DNA of 64,000 bases from an uncultured Caulobacterales bacterium (GCA_903900155.1 CAIUMD010000011.1:31277-95276), one strand, 5' to 3'. Numbered from the stretch's first letter, positions 9,980-18,843 are shown. The notes: generated from the letters alone by a model not told the origin. A program made the numbers and translations.

Positions 9980-11575
9980 TCAGCTCATATCCCGCACCTT
10001 CTCCGCCAGCTTCTCGGCCTGGCGCTCCAGGTCATCCGCCTGGCCCGGCAGCTTGCGGGCGACGTCCAGGAGTTCCTCGTCGGTGGCTTCGTTACCCCGC
10101 GCGCGGTTCTCGGCGATCTGCTTGGCGCGGTAGGCGGGGTCGCGCAGGCGGACGGCTTCCTCACGCATCTGGCGGGCGCCGGCGCGCATCTGGCCCACGC
10201 CCTTGGTCATCTCGACGCGAGCCAGCTGCATGGCCTGGACCCGGATGCGTTCGCCGTTGCGTCGGGCGTCCTCGCCGGCCCGGCGGGCCTGGTCGCTGAT
10301 GCGGCGGGCGTCCTCGGCCGAGAGGCGGGCGTGTTCGGCGGCGATGCGGGCGGCGGCTTCGATCTCGCCGCGATGGGCTTCCACCTCGAGACGGGCGTCT
10401 TCGGCGATGCGGCGGGTGTCCTCGGCCGACAGGCGGACCAGTTCGGCCTGGGCGCGGGCGTGTTCGGCGTCCTGGCGGGCTTCCTCGATGGCCTTGATGT
10501 CGGCGTCGCTCAGCCCGCGGTGCGAGAAGGCGTAGGTCCAGCCCTTGGCCGGCGGCGCGGGCGGGGCCGGCGGAGCGGGAGCCGCTTCGGGCGCGGACGG
10601 CGCGGCTTCGGCGGGCGCGGCGGGCGGGACCGGGGCGACCTGGCGGCTCAGGCCGAAGGCGGCCAGCGGGGTGGCGACGATCGCCAGGGCGGCGACGGTG
10701 AGGCCCACGGTCAGCGGACGGCGGCGGTCGGGCGTGTCGGTCATCAGGCAGGCGATCCTTGTCTTGAGCGTCTTGGCGTCGGCGGCCATCGCGGTAGCGC
10801 CGTGCGGGACGGGGGAAGCGGCCAGGCGCACCAGGGTGCGGGCGTAGAGGGTGCGGTCCACGCTGCCGACGGCGGCGGCGTCGGCCGCTTCCTCGGTACG
10901 TTCGGCGAGCACCGCGTGCAGGCGCCAGACCAGCGGGTTGAACCAGAAGATGGCCAGGACCAGCCGCGACAGGATCAGGAAGATCCAGTCGTGGCGGCGC
11001 AGGTGGGCCAGCTCGTGAGCCATGATAGCCGGCGCGGTCTGCGGCTCGGCCAGGGTGGCCGGGTCCAGCAGGATGGCGCCGGGCGCGACGCCCCAGCTGA
11101 GCGGACCCGAGACCCGGTCGCTGGCCACCAGGCCCGCACGGTCGGCGGGCGCCAGGTCCTCAATGGGGGCCAGCCAGGCTGGATCGGTAACCGGCGCGCC
11201 CTTGCGGGTCCAGCGCTCCAGGGTGTTGAGGCCGACGGCCAGGCGGCCGCCGATCAGCGCCGCGCCCAGCAGCCACAGGCCGCCGGTGATCGCGCCGGCC
11301 GACATCCACCAGGGATTGGGGTCCAGTTCCACCGGAGCGGCGCTCGTGACGGGCAGGGCCACGACCGGCTCGGCCGGCAGCGGCGGCAGCAAGGCCAGTT
11401 CCAGCGGCGGCAGCATGTTCATGATCGCCGGCAGGGCCAGCAGCAGGCAGACCGCGCCGCGCAGGATGTCGACGCGCTCGACCGGGCGGCGGGTCATGGT
11501 GCGCGAGCAGATCAGGCCCGCGCCGGCGACCAGGCTGGATTTGACCAGCAGCGAGATCAGCAGGATCCAGGTCAT
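9980..11575 (-). CDS. M56 family (BlaR1-type) membrane metallopeptidase with long coiled-coil C-terminus
   Basis: M56 proteins sit in the inner membrane and, when triggered, cleave a BlaI-type repressor. This one has about 531 residues: several N-terminal membrane segments, a zinc motif HELAHLRRHDW near residue 175, further membrane segments (PLTVGLTVAALAIVAT), an Ala/Pro linker, and then about 180 residues of heptad-like Ala, Glu and Arg-rich sequence (ISDQARRAGEDARRNGE). The penicillin-binding sensor domain of true BlaR1 is absent, so the signal is unlikely to be a beta-lactam. The ATG at 11575 overlaps the repressor stop codon by four bases (ATGA), a sign of translational coupling. Open frame continues upstream to 12082, but only as out-of-phase repressor sequence. 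Confidence 0.9.
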   Translation of the reverse strand: MTWILLISLLVKSSLVAGAGLICSRTMTRRPVERVDILRGAVCLLLALPAIMNMLPPLELALLPPLPAEPVVALPVTSAAPVELDPNPWWMSAGAITGGLWLLGAALIGGRLAVGLNTLERWTRKGAPVTDPAWLAPIEDLAPADRAGLVASDRVSGPLSWGVAPGAILLDPATLAEPQTAPAIMAHELAHLRRHDWIFLILSRLVLAIFWFNPLVWRLHAVLAERTEEAADAAAVGSVDRTLYARTLVRLAASPVPHGATAMAADAKTLKTRIACLMTDTPDRRRPLTVGLTVAALAIVATPLAAFGLSRQVAPVPPAAPAEAAPSAPEAAPAPPAPPAPPAKGWTYAFSHRGLSDADIKAIEEARQDAEHARAQAELVRLSAEDTRRIAEDARLEVEAHRGEIEAAARIAAEHARLSAEDARRISDQARRAGEDARRNGERIRVQAMQLARVEMTKGVGQMRAGARQMREEAVRLRDPAYRAKQIAENRARGNEATDEELLDVARKLPGQADDLERQAEKLAEKVRDMS

Positions 11576-11946
11576 GATTTGGTCTCCACACGCTCGTCGA
11601 TGAGCGCTTCCAAGGCGGCCGCTTCTTGCGGCGTCAGGCGCTCGCCCATGCCCAGCAGGGCGGTGGCGGCGCTGGCGGCCGAGCCGGCGAAGAAGGTGTC
11701 GATCACTCGGCGCAGGGCGCTGACGGCCACCGTCTCGGTCTTCTGCACGGGGCTGAAGCGCACGCCGTCGGGACCGCTGGTCCGCTCGACCAGACCCTTG
11801 GCCTCCAGGCGCGAGAGCATGGTGCGCACGGCGCTGTCGCTGAGCGGATCCGACAGGGCGGCGCGGACCTCGGCCGTGGTGCCGGCCTCGAGCCGGCACA
11901 GGGTCTCGAAGACCTCGCGTTCGCGTCTGGGCAGGGCGTCGATCAA
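11572..11946 (-). CDS. BlaI/MecI/CopY family transcriptional repressor
   Basis: A winged-helix repressor of about 124 residues, partner of the following M56 peptidase. The helix-turn-helix region (TTAEVRAALSDPLSDSAVRT, then MLSRLEAKGLV) and the wing (FSPVQ) match the BlaI pattern, and the C-terminal helices provide the dimer interface. The TTG at 11946 has GGGAG at a good distance; a GTG at 11961 is the other option and would give a near-leaderless message starting inside the operator. A palindrome with two TACA-type boxes lies immediately upstream, so autoregulation of the pair is expected. The stop overlaps the M56 start. Confidence 0.9.
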   Translation of the reverse strand: MIDALPRREREVFETLCRLEAGTTAEVRAALSDPLSDSAVRTMLSRLEAKGLVERTSGPDGVRFSPVQKTETVAVSALRRVIDTFFAGSAASAATALLGMGERLTPQEAAALEALIDERVETKS

Positions 11947-11964
11947 GGCTGGCTCCCTCACGTG

Positions 11965-11996
11965 TCGCTACAGGTGTAGCGCTACGCCTGTAGCGA
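11965..11996. promoter_or_regulatory. BlaI-type operator upstream of the repressor-M56 pair
   Basis: A 32-bp palindrome with one mismatched pair contains TACAGGTGTA (11969-11978) and TACGCCTGTA (11983-11992). The first matches the TACA-N2-TGTA core known for BlaI/MecI operators. It abuts the start of the repressor gene, as expected for autorepression. Confidence 0.75.
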
Positions 11997-12096
11997 GGGA
12001 AGTGAACTCGGCGTAATGCGTGGATCGCGCCGGGCGGCGATAGATGATCGATCCGACATTCCTGCTCATCAGGCAACGCCAAGGAAGCAGTCTGAG

Positions 12097-12321
12097 GTCG
12101 ACATCCAGGTCACCCGCCAAGGCTCCGCCCCGGCCGCTCGGCCGTCACGGCGGACGAGAAGGCCCAGCTGATCGCGGGCGTCAGCCAGCTGCTGCTGGAC
12201 GTGCCGGACAAGCCGCTGGACTCGACGTTCGTGGTCATCCAGAGGTCGAGCTGGAGAACGGGGTGTGGGCGGCGCGCCCGTACTCGAATACCGCCGGCGC
12301 CAGGCCGCCGGTCAGGTCTAG
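12097..12321 (+). pseudogene. 4-oxalocrotonate tautomerase family gene, broken by frameshifts
   Basis: Read in three successive frames, this stretch gives a tautomerase-like protein. The first part is VDIQVTRQGSAPAAR, the second is AVTADEKAQLIAGVSQLLLD followed by KPLDSTFVVI, and the third is GGAPVLEYRRRQAAGQV before a TAG at 12319-12321. The family normally reads through these blocks without interruption and begins with a catalytic proline after the initiator Met. Here at least two frame changes separate them, and no clear start codon is left. The stop sits directly against the ribosome site of the nitronate monooxygenase gene, so the two were probably once an operon. Confidence 0.7.
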
Positions 12322-12330
12322 GAGGTCGTG

Positions 12331-13374
12331 ATGACCATGTCCAACCGCGTGCTCGACCTGTTCGGCGTCGAGCTGCCGATCATCCAGGCCCCGATGGCCG
12401 GGGCGACCTCGCCGGACATGGTCATCGCCGCCAGCGACGCAGGGGGGCTGGGCTCCCTGCCCAGCGCGCTCTATTCCGAAGACCAGCTGCGCGCGGCGCT
12501 GGACACGGTGCGGGCGGGCACGAAAAAGCCGATCAACGTCAACTTCTTCAGCCACCAGAACCCGCCGGAAGATGCGGCCGTCCAGTTGGCCTGGCGCGAG
12601 CGTCTGCGGCCCTACTACATTGAGGAAGGCCTCGATCCCGACCAGCCGATCCCCGCCGCCGGCCGCGCGCCGTTCAACGACGCCTTCGCCAAGGTGGTCG
12701 AGGACTATCGGCCCGAGGTGGTCAGCTTCCACTTCGGCCTGCCGTCGCCGGAACTGGTGGACCGGGTCAAGCGCACGGGGGCCAAGGTCATCTCGTCGGC
12801 GACGACGGTGGCCGAGGCCCGATGGCTGGAGGCGCGCGGCGTCGATGCGGTGATCGCCATGGGCTTCGACGCCGGCGGCCATCGTGGGAATTTCCTCAGC
12901 GAAGACATGAGCCGGCAGGTCGGGACCTTCTCGCTGGTCCCCCGCATCGTCGACGCCGTCTCGGTCCCGGTGATCGCGGCCGGCGGCATCGCCGACCGGC
13001 GCGGGGTGCTGGCCGCCTTGGCCCTGGGCGCCGAGGCCGCCCAGGTCGGCACCGCCTATCTCTTCACCCCCGAGGCGGCGATCTCGGACGTCTATCGGCA
13101 AGCGCTGAGGTCGGCCGAGGAGGTCACGGCGGTGACCAACCTCTTCACCGGCCGCCCGGCGCGCGGGATCGTCAACCGGCTGATGGACGAGGTCGGTCCG
13201 CTGTCTGACATCGCGCCCGCCTTCCCCACCGCCGGCGCGGCGGTGCTGCCCCTGCGCAAGGCCGCCGAGGCGGCCGGGCGCGGCGACTTCAGCTCCCTGT
13301 GGGCCGGCGAGGCGTTCCGCGCCAGCCAGCCGATGGGGGCGGGGGCGCTGACGCGGGTGCTCGCGGGCGTCTAA
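12331..13374 (+). CDS. Nitronate monooxygenase family flavoprotein
   Basis: FMN-dependent enzymes of this family oxidise alkyl nitronates such as propionate-3-nitronate. The protein has about 347 residues with a TIM-barrel layout. It shows the N-terminal LPIIQAPMAGATSPDMV block, NVNFF, the catalytic-region GFDAGGHRG, and the FMN phosphate-binding IAAGGIADRRGV and ALGAEAAQVGTAYL segments. AGGAGG at 12320-12325 favours ATG 12331; GTG 12328 and ATG 12337 are alternatives. It lies directly behind a broken tautomerase gene. The function is secure at the family level; the true substrate is not shown. Confidence 0.9.
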   Translation: MTMSNRVLDLFGVELPIIQAPMAGATSPDMVIAASDAGGLGSLPSALYSEDQLRAALDTVRAGTKKPINVNFFSHQNPPEDAAVQLAWRERLRPYYIEEGLDPDQPIPAAGRAPFNDAFAKVVEDYRPEVVSFHFGLPSPELVDRVKRTGAKVISSATTVAEARWLEARGVDAVIAMGFDAGGHRGNFLSEDMSRQVGTFSLVPRIVDAVSVPVIAAGGIADRRGVLAALALGAEAAQVGTAYLFTPEAAISDVYRQALRSAEEVTAVTNLFTGRPARGIVNRLMDEVGPLSDIAPAFPTAGAAVLPLRKAAEAAGRGDFSSLWAGEAFRASQPMGAGALTRVLAGV

Positions 13375-13381
13375 TCCTTCC

Positions 13382-13416
13382 TGTCATCCCGGCCGCAGCG
13401 CAGAGCCGGGATGACA
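13382..13416. repeat. Short version of the TGTCATCCCGG hairpin repeat
   Basis: TGTCATCCCGGC pairs with GCCGGGATGACA around a short centre, giving a compact hairpin after the nitronate monooxygenase stop. The full 100-bp version occurs at 16986, 25993 and 28216. Confidence 0.75.
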
Positions 13417-13430
13417 AAAGAGGGGAGCTA

Positions 13431-13467
13431 GAGCATTTTCCGATCCGAACGGATCGGTGAAATGCTC
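13431..13467. repeat. GAGCATTTTCC palindromic repeat, copy 1
   Basis: The arms GAGCATTTTCCGATCC and GGATCGGTGAAATGCTC form a near-perfect hairpin. The same 37-bp unit recurs at 56827-56863 with one central change. Confidence 0.75.
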
Positions 13468-13477
13468 CAGACGGACG

Positions 13478-15574
13478 CTACGCCCGGGCGGCGTCCGAGC
13501 GGGCGTAGGGCGTGGTTTCCAGGGCTCGCGCGACGGTGGCGATCAGGTCCTCGCGGCGGATCGGCTTGGCCACGTGGTCGTCCATGCCGGCGGCGCGGCA
13601 GCGGGCGATCTGCTCGGGCAGGACGTCGGCGCTGAGGGCCACGATCGGGATGGCGGCGATGGGCGTCGGCAGGGCGCGGATGGCGCGGGTGGCGGCCAGG
13701 CCGTCCATCCCCGGCATGTGGACGTCCATCAGCACGAGGTCGAAGTCGCCGGACTGCACCGCGTCCAGGGCCTGGCGCCCGTCGTCGGCGGTGACGACCT
13801 CGCAGCCGGCCAGGGTCAAGAGGGCCTTGCCCAGCTCGCGGTTCATCGGGTGGTCGTCGACCAGCAGCACGCGGGCCGCGCGCTCGGGCGTCGCGGTCGT
13901 CGGGCCTTCGGGCGCCACGGGCAAGGTCGCCGGCTCGGCGGCCAGGGTGATCCAGAAGCGCGCGCCGTGTCCCAGCTGGCTCTCGACCCCGATCTCGCCG
14001 CCCATGCGGTTGACCAGCGCCTTGCTGATCGCCAGGCCCAGGCCGGTGCCGCCATAGCTGCGGCTGATCGAGCTGTCGGCCTGGGAAAAGCGCTGGAACA
14101 GGCGCGCCTGCACCTCCGGCGCGATGCCGATGCCGGTGTCGATCACCTCGAAGCGCAGCAGGCCCGGCGTCGGACCGGCGGTCAGACGCACGGTGACGCC
14201 GCCTTCTGAGGTGAACTTCAGGGCGTTGGCCAAGAGGTTCAGCAGCACCTGGCGCAGGCGGGTCTCGTCCAGCGACACGGGCTGGTCGACATCGCCCTCG
14301 CCCTCGGCGGTGCAGACGGTGCGCAGATAAAGGCCCTTGGCGGCGGCCTCGGGGGCGATGATGGCCACGGCGTCGCGCAGCAGGGCCGACGGCGAGGCCG
14401 GGGTCAGGGTCAGGTCCAGGCGCCCGGCCTCGACCTTGGCGAAGTCCAAGAGGTCGCCGACGATCTCGGCCAGGGAGCGGCCGGCGCGACCGACCAGGTC
14501 CAGGCGGCGGCGATTCTCGGGCGACAGCTGCGGGTCGTCGGCGACCAGCGAGGCAAAACCTAGAATGCTGTTCAGCGGCGTGCGGATCTCGTGGCTGATG
14601 GTCGCCAGGAAGTCGGACTTGGCCTGGCTGGCGGCCTGGGCGCGGGCCTGGGCGGCGCGGGCGGCCGACTGGCGGCGCAGCAGCAGGGCCTGCAGGCGCG
14701 CCTGGCGGCTCAGGGCCAGGGCGGCCACGAAGCTGACGGCGTACAGCACGACGTGGAACAGCAGGGCGTGGCGCAGCGGGCCCAGGGCGACCTTGATGTC
14801 GATGCCGGTGCGATGAAGCACGGCCGGAATGGCCACGGCCAGCGAGGTGGTGACGATCACCGCCACCGCGCGCGGCCCGCCTCGGAACGCCGCCAGCAGG
14901 GCGGGGGCGAACAGCAGCACCTGCAGGCTGGCGTCGTTGACGAACACCCATGATGAGGCCCCGATCACCAGCAGCAGGGTGGCCGCGGCCTCCAGCGGGC
15001 GGACGTGGAAACCCTCGCGGTGCCGGTGGTCGGTCAGGATCAGGATCACCGGCAGGATGACCGCTACGCCCAGCACGTTGGACGTCGTCCAGTCCTCCCA
15101 GCCCTTGAAGAAGGCCGCGCCGCGGCTGGCGGCCAGCACCCCATGGACCAGGATCGCCCCGATCGCCGTCAGAGCTGAGGCCACGACGATGACCAGGAAC
15201 AGGCTGCGCGGATCGCGCACCCGGGTCGGCACCCGCATCCAGCGCAGCAGCGCCGCCGTGCCGGCCGTCTGGATCGTGTCCAGCACGGTGACGATCAGCA
15301 CGAAGCGCAGCGGCGCGCCGATCAAGAGCTCCAGCACGATGTGAAGCACGCCGGTGGCGACCATGAAGCTCAGCGCCTCGCGCCGGTTCAGCACCATGAA
15401 GGCGGCGATGGCGACCGCGTTGGCGGTCCAGATCGTGGGGATGTTGTGCGTGGCGCCGGCCAGGAACAGGCTGTAGGCGAGCCCGGCGGCATAGGCGCAG
15501 ATCAGGGCGACCGGCTTGGCCGACCCCTGGCCTGAACCCTGGAACGCCGTTCCCCGCTGTACGCCCACACTCAC
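13478..15574 (-). CDS. Hybrid sensor histidine kinase with MASE1-type membrane sensor and receiver domain
   Basis: The protein has 698 residues. Roughly residues 20-290 hold eight or so membrane segments of the MASE1 type (for example TIWTANAVAIAAFMVL). A coiled linker leads to the HisKA domain with the phosphorylation site FLATISHEIRTPLN. The HATPase domain has its N box (NLLANALKF) and G boxes (DTGIGI, GGTGLGLAIS). A C-terminal receiver carries the acceptor aspartate in LVLMDVHMPGMDG and a lysine in HVAKP. The start is GTG 15574 with a GGGG ribosome site. No response-regulator gene is adjacent, so its target is unknown. It probably senses a cue at the inner membrane. Confidence 0.93.
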   Translation of the reverse strand: MSVGVQRGTAFQGSGQGSAKPVALICAYAAGLAYSLFLAGATHNIPTIWTANAVAIAAFMVLNRREALSFMVATGVLHIVLELLIGAPLRFVLIVTVLDTIQTAGTAALLRWMRVPTRVRDPRSLFLVIVVASALTAIGAILVHGVLAASRGAAFFKGWEDWTTSNVLGVAVILPVILILTDHRHREGFHVRPLEAAATLLLVIGASSWVFVNDASLQVLLFAPALLAAFRGGPRAVAVIVTTSLAVAIPAVLHRTGIDIKVALGPLRHALLFHVVLYAVSFVAALALSRQARLQALLLRRQSAARAAQARAQAASQAKSDFLATISHEIRTPLNSILGFASLVADDPQLSPENRRRLDLVGRAGRSLAEIVGDLLDFAKVEAGRLDLTLTPASPSALLRDAVAIIAPEAAAKGLYLRTVCTAEGEGDVDQPVSLDETRLRQVLLNLLANALKFTSEGGVTVRLTAGPTPGLLRFEVIDTGIGIAPEVQARLFQRFSQADSSISRSYGGTGLGLAISKALVNRMGGEIGVESQLGHGARFWITLAAEPATLPVAPEGPTTATPERAARVLLVDDHPMNRELGKALLTLAGCEVVTADDGRQALDAVQSGDFDLVLMDVHMPGMDGLAATRAIRALPTPIAAIPIVALSADVLPEQIARCRAAGMDDHVAKPIRREDLIATVARALETTPYARSDAARA

Positions 15575-15920
15575 TTCGCCCCACCTCGCCCCGATGCTCG
15601 AAGACCGCGACTATGCGTCGCAAAACGTCGGTGTTTCGTTAAGGCGAGCACGGAGAGATCCTAGGCGCTGGAAGGCTTTGCTGACTGTGCAAAGCTGCAC
15701 CTCATGGGCGAGTTGTTCTCTGCTGCTCATCTCCGTGGAAGCAGCCCTCACTGCTTTCCTAGGCCTTGTGCCTAGGACCCATCGTTCCGAGAGCACGGGA
15801 AGAGCAGGTGTTCGCCAACCTGGACGGCGCATCCTCTGAGAGATTGAGACCGGCTGACCCATGGGTCCTAGGCACAAGGCCTAGGAAGGCAATTGGGGGA
15901 TGATCGGAGGAGTGCGGGAT
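15575..15920. other. Intergenic region with an inverted-repeat element
   Basis: No gene is supported between the kinase and the xylanase. The main structure is the 132-bp element at 15756-15887. The rest contains presumed kinase promoter sequence without recognisable boxes. Confidence 0.5.
15756..15887. repeat. 132-bp element with 27-bp perfect terminal inverted repeats
   Basis: Bases 15756-15782 are the exact reverse complement of 15861-15887, separated by 78 bp. Each arm itself contains a small hairpin, CCTAGGC-CTTGT-GCCTAGG, next to GACCCAT. The element has no coding capacity. The layout resembles a miniature inverted-repeat element, but no target-site duplication is evident. Confidence 0.65.
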
Positions 15921-16991
15921 CTAGCCCCGCTGCCCAAATACATCCGCCAAGGCCCGGCACGTGGCCTTGGCCTTGCCGGCCTCGTCGAACAGCAGCGGCT
16001 GGTCCTTCGGGCGCTGGCCGGAGTTCCCCCGCAGCCAGGTGTTGTCGTCGCGCAGGCCCCAGATGGTGAAGGCGAAGCGCTGGCGGGCGGGCAGGGCCAT
16101 GAAGGCCTCGGCGACCTCGGCGTATTTGGCGACCTGGCGTTTCACGCGATCGCCGGGCAGGGCCGGGAGGTAGTGGTCGCCCAGCGAGATATCGAGCTCG
16201 GAGAGGTGGATCGGCAGGCCGAAACTGGCCAGGTCGCGCAGGGCCTCGGCGACCGCGCCCTGGGGCAGGTCGTAGTCGATATGGGTCTGGGTGCCGATGC
16301 CGCTGAGCGGCGCGCCGCGCTTCAAGAGGCGCTCGATCAGCCGCATGAAGGTGGCGCGTTTGTTGGGCTTCAGTTCCAGGTGGTAGTCGTTGAGGAACAG
16401 CACCGCATTCGGATCGGCCTCGTGGGCGTGCTCCAAAGCCAGGGCGATGTGGTCGTCGACGCCCAGGTTGCGCGACCACAGGCAGTCCCGCAGGCGCTCG
16501 CCGTCGTCGGCGATCGGCTCGTTGACCACGTCCCAGCTGCGGGCCTGGCCGCGATAGCGACCGACGACCGCCAGGATGTAGTTGCGATAGGCGTCGGCGA
16601 AGGGCTTGCCCCGCCCGTCCAGGCGCTTGAAGGCGTCGTTCTCGTTGGCGTACCAGATCAGCGCGTGGCCGTGCAGGGCCATGTCGCGGGCCTTAGCGAA
16701 CGAGGCGATGCTGTCGGGCCGGTCGAACTTGAAGCCGCCGTCCTCGCGCAGGATGTATTCCATCTTCATCTCCCACTCGGCGGTGAGTTGGGAGAACTGC
16801 TCGCCCAGCAGGTCGGCGTATTCCGGCTCGTGCAGCCAGCGTTCCTGGACGCAGCAGCCGATCGGGAAGGGCGTCAGGGTCCGCAGCGGAGGCGGCGGCG
16901 TCACGGCCGGCTGGCTCTTGGCGCCCTGGCTGCAGGCGGTCAGGGCGAGCGCCGAGGCGATCGCGGAGCGGCGGGTAATCTTGGTTGTCAT
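15921..16991 (-). CDS. Glycoside hydrolase family 10 endo-1,4-beta-xylanase, exported lipoprotein
   Basis: GH10 enzymes cut the xylan backbone. The mature domain shows GHALIWY, the acid/base glutamate in WDVVNEP at about residue 158, and the nucleophile glutamate in HLSELDIS about 100 residues later. All are in the expected order for a retaining GH10. The N-terminus TRRSAIASALALTACSQ combines a twin-arginine signal with a lipobox cysteine, suggesting Tat export and lipid anchoring. I set the start at ATG 16991, giving 356 residues. The frame remains open upstream to 17093, but that part is only a 100-bp repeat element, which overlaps the first codon. Caulobacters often use plant polysaccharides, which fits. 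Confidence 0.93.
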   Translation of the reverse strand: MTTKITRRSAIASALALTACSQGAKSQPAVTPPPPLRTLTPFPIGCCVQERWLHEPEYADLLGEQFSQLTAEWEMKMEYILREDGGFKFDRPDSIASFAKARDMALHGHALIWYANENDAFKRLDGRGKPFADAYRNYILAVVGRYRGQARSWDVVNEPIADDGERLRDCLWSRNLGVDDHIALALEHAHEADPNAVLFLNDYHLELKPNKRATFMRLIERLLKRGAPLSGIGTQTHIDYDLPQGAVAEALRDLASFGLPIHLSELDISLGDHYLPALPGDRVKRQVAKYAEVAEAFMALPARQRFAFTIWGLRDDNTWLRGNSGQRPKDQPLLFDEAGKAKATCRALADVFGQRG

Positions 16992-17085
16992 CCCGGGCGA
17001 AGCGCAGCGTAGACCCGGGACCGCCACAAGCTCCGAGCTTCCGGCGGTCCCGGCTCGGCGCGCTGCGCGCTTGGCCGGGATGACA
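16986..17085. repeat. 100-bp TGTCATCCCGG palindromic repeat
   Basis: It begins TGTCATCCCGG and ends CCGGGATGACA, with inner paired arms GGGACCGCC and GGCGGTCCC. It fills almost the whole gap between the fliJ stop and the xylanase start, whose ATG lies inside its end. Confidence 0.85.
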
Positions 17086-17089
17086 GTTT

Positions 17090-17509
17090 TCATCGGCCGC
17101 CCATGGCGGCGCGGCGGATGCTGACCTCGTCCATCTGAGCGGCTTCGAACTGGCCCAGCTTCTTGGCCGCCAGCGCCTTGGCCTGCTCGGCGACGTGTTC
17201 GTATTTCTTGAGGTTTTCGAAGGCTTCCGACAGGGCGTCACGGGCCCCGACTTCCTCGGCCTGGCACTGCTCGATCTGCACCAGCATGTCGGCGCGGCGG
17301 CGCTTATAGCCCTCGCGATAGCCGATCATGTACCAGCCGGCCTGGGCGTCGCCCTCGGCATTCTTGGCTTCGGCCTCGGCCTCAGCGTCCAGCATGGTGA
17401 TGCGCAGTTCGGCCGCCATGCGGCGCTCATTGATCTCGGCGAGGCGTTTCTGCAGCGTCTCGACCTCGTGGTTCGAGATGCGGATCAGCGAGGCGGCCCA
17501 CTTGGTCAT
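17090..17509 (-). CDS. fliJ: Flagellar export chaperone-type protein FliJ
   Basis: FliJ is a small coiled-coil stalk protein of the flagellar type III export ATPase complex. This 139-residue protein is almost wholly helical and charged, with heptad-like patterns from about residue 10 to 120 (VETLQKRLAEINERRMAAEL), as in FliJ. Its assignment rests mainly on position: its ATG shares one base with the stop codon of fliI on the same strand (TGATG), a coupled operon arrangement. Similarity of FliJ proteins is weak in general, so context carries most weight. Confidence 0.85.
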   Translation of the reverse strand: MTKWAASLIRISNHEVETLQKRLAEINERRMAAELRITMLDAEAEAEAKNAEGDAQAGWYMIGYREGYKRRRADMLVQIEQCQAEEVGARDALSEAFENLKKYEHVAEQAKALAAKKLGQFEAAQMDEVSIRRAAMGGR

Positions 17510-18843
17510 CAGTACTCACTCGCCAGGATCTGCCCCAGGTAACCGAAAGAGTCGTCCAGAGAAGTTGCTTCTTCCTTATCCTGGCTAAGGAAAGCTTCGA
17601 TCGCTGGGTTCAGGCGGATCGCGCGGTCGACCGTCGGGTCGGCCCCGGCGCGATAGGCGCCGATGCGGATCAGTTCTTCCATGTTGGCGTAGGCGGCCAT
17701 CACCTGGCGCGCGCCCTTGACGATGTCGCGCTCGTGCGGGTGTTGGCAGCCCGGCATGGTCCGGCTGATCGATTTGAGGACGTTGATCGCCGGGAAGCGG
17801 CCGCGCTCGGCGATGGCGCGCTCCATGACGATGTGGCCGTCCAGGATACCGCGCGTGGCGTCGGCGATCGGCTCGTTGTGGTCGTCGCCGTCGACGAGGA
17901 CGGTGAACAGGGCGGTGATCGGGGCGGCGGTGGTGCCGTCCGGGCGGATCGGGCCGGGACCGGCGCGCTCGAGCAGCTTGGGCAGCTCGGTGAAGACGGT
18001 GGGCGTGTAGCCCTTGGTGGTCGGCGGCTCGCCGGCGGCCAGGCCGATCTCGCGCTGGGCCATGGCGAAGCGGGTCACCGAGTCCATCAGGCACAGGACT
18101 TCCTGATCCTGGTCGCGCATGTACTCGCTGACCGCCAGGGTCATGTAGGCGGCCTGGCGGCGGGTCAGGGCCGGCTCGTCCGAGGTGGCGACCACGACGA
18201 CGGCGCGGCGCAGGCCGTCCTCGCCCAGGGTCTCTTCCACGAACTCGCGGACTTCGCGGCCCCGCTCGCCGATCAGGCCGACGACGACGGCGTCGCAGGT
18301 GGCCTCCTTGGCCAGCATCGACAGCAGCACCGACTTGCCGACGCCCGAGCCGGCGAAGATGCCTAAGCGCTGGCCGCGGCAGGTGGTGGTGAAGACGTTC
18401 ATCGAGCGCACGCCCAGGTCCAGGCGCTCGCCTACCCGGCCGCGGGCGTGGGCCGGCGGCGGCGAGGTCTTCAGGGGATAGGGGATCTCGCCCTGGGGCA
18501 GGGGGCCCAGGCCGTCGATCGGCTCGCCGAAGGCGTTGATGATGCGGCCCAGCCACGCCTTGGTCGGACGGACCACGGCGCCTTCCGGCATAATGCGGAT
18601 CTCCGCGCCCGGGCCGACGCCTTCGACGGGGCCGAACGGCATCAGCAGGGCCCGGGCCTCGCGGAAGCCCACGACCTCGGCCGGCAGGGGCTTTTGGCCC
18701 AGGCGCTCGATCTCGACGCGGGCGCCGACCGACAGCCGGGTCAGCCCGCCGCGCACCTCGATCAGCAGGCCGTTCACGGCGGCCACGCGACCATAGATGG
18801 TCAGCGGATCGATACGGTCGACGGCGGCGATGAGGCTACGCAA
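17509..18843 (-). CDS. fliI: Flagellum-specific ATPase FliI
   Basis: FliI is the hexameric ATPase of the flagellar protein export apparatus, related to the F1 beta subunit. It has 444 residues with Walker A ([14 protein letters not shown]), Walker B near [20 protein letters not shown], and the family blocks [14 protein letters not shown] and [14 protein letters not shown]. The best start is TTG 18843: AGGAG lies five bases upstream and the protein then begins [15 protein letters not shown]. The frame extends to 18954 without support. It is followed by fliJ with a one-base overlap. A TTAACCAC motif about 40 bp upstream suggests CtrA control, as is known for early flagellar genes in Caulobacter. 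Confidence 0.95.
   Translation of the reverse strand: MRSLIAAVDRIDPLTIYGRVAAVNGLLIEVRGGLTRLSVGARVEIERLGQKPLPAEVVGFREARALLMPFGPVEGVGPGAEIRIMPEGAVVRPTKAWLGRIINAFGEPIDGLGPLPQGEIPYPLKTSPPPAHARGRVGERLDLGVRSMNVFTTTCRGQRLGIFAGSGVGKSVLLSMLAKEATCDAVVVGLIGERGREVREFVEETLGEDGLRRAVVVVATSDEPALTRRQAAYMTLAVSEYMRDQDQEVLCLMDSVTRFAMAQREIGLAAGEPPTTKGYTPTVFTELPKLLERAGPGPIRPDGTTAAPITALFTVLVDGDDHNEPIADATRGILDGHIVMERAIAERGRFPAINVLKSISRTMPGCQHPHERDIVKGARQVMAAYANMEELIRIGAYRAGADPTVDRAIRLNPAIEAFLSQDKEEATSLDDSFGYLGQILASEY

Noticed and set aside
10331..12016. A 561-codon plus-strand frame opposite the M56 and BlaI genes
   Set aside because: Composition is that of an antisense shadow; both minus-strand genes have clear motifs and coupled stops.
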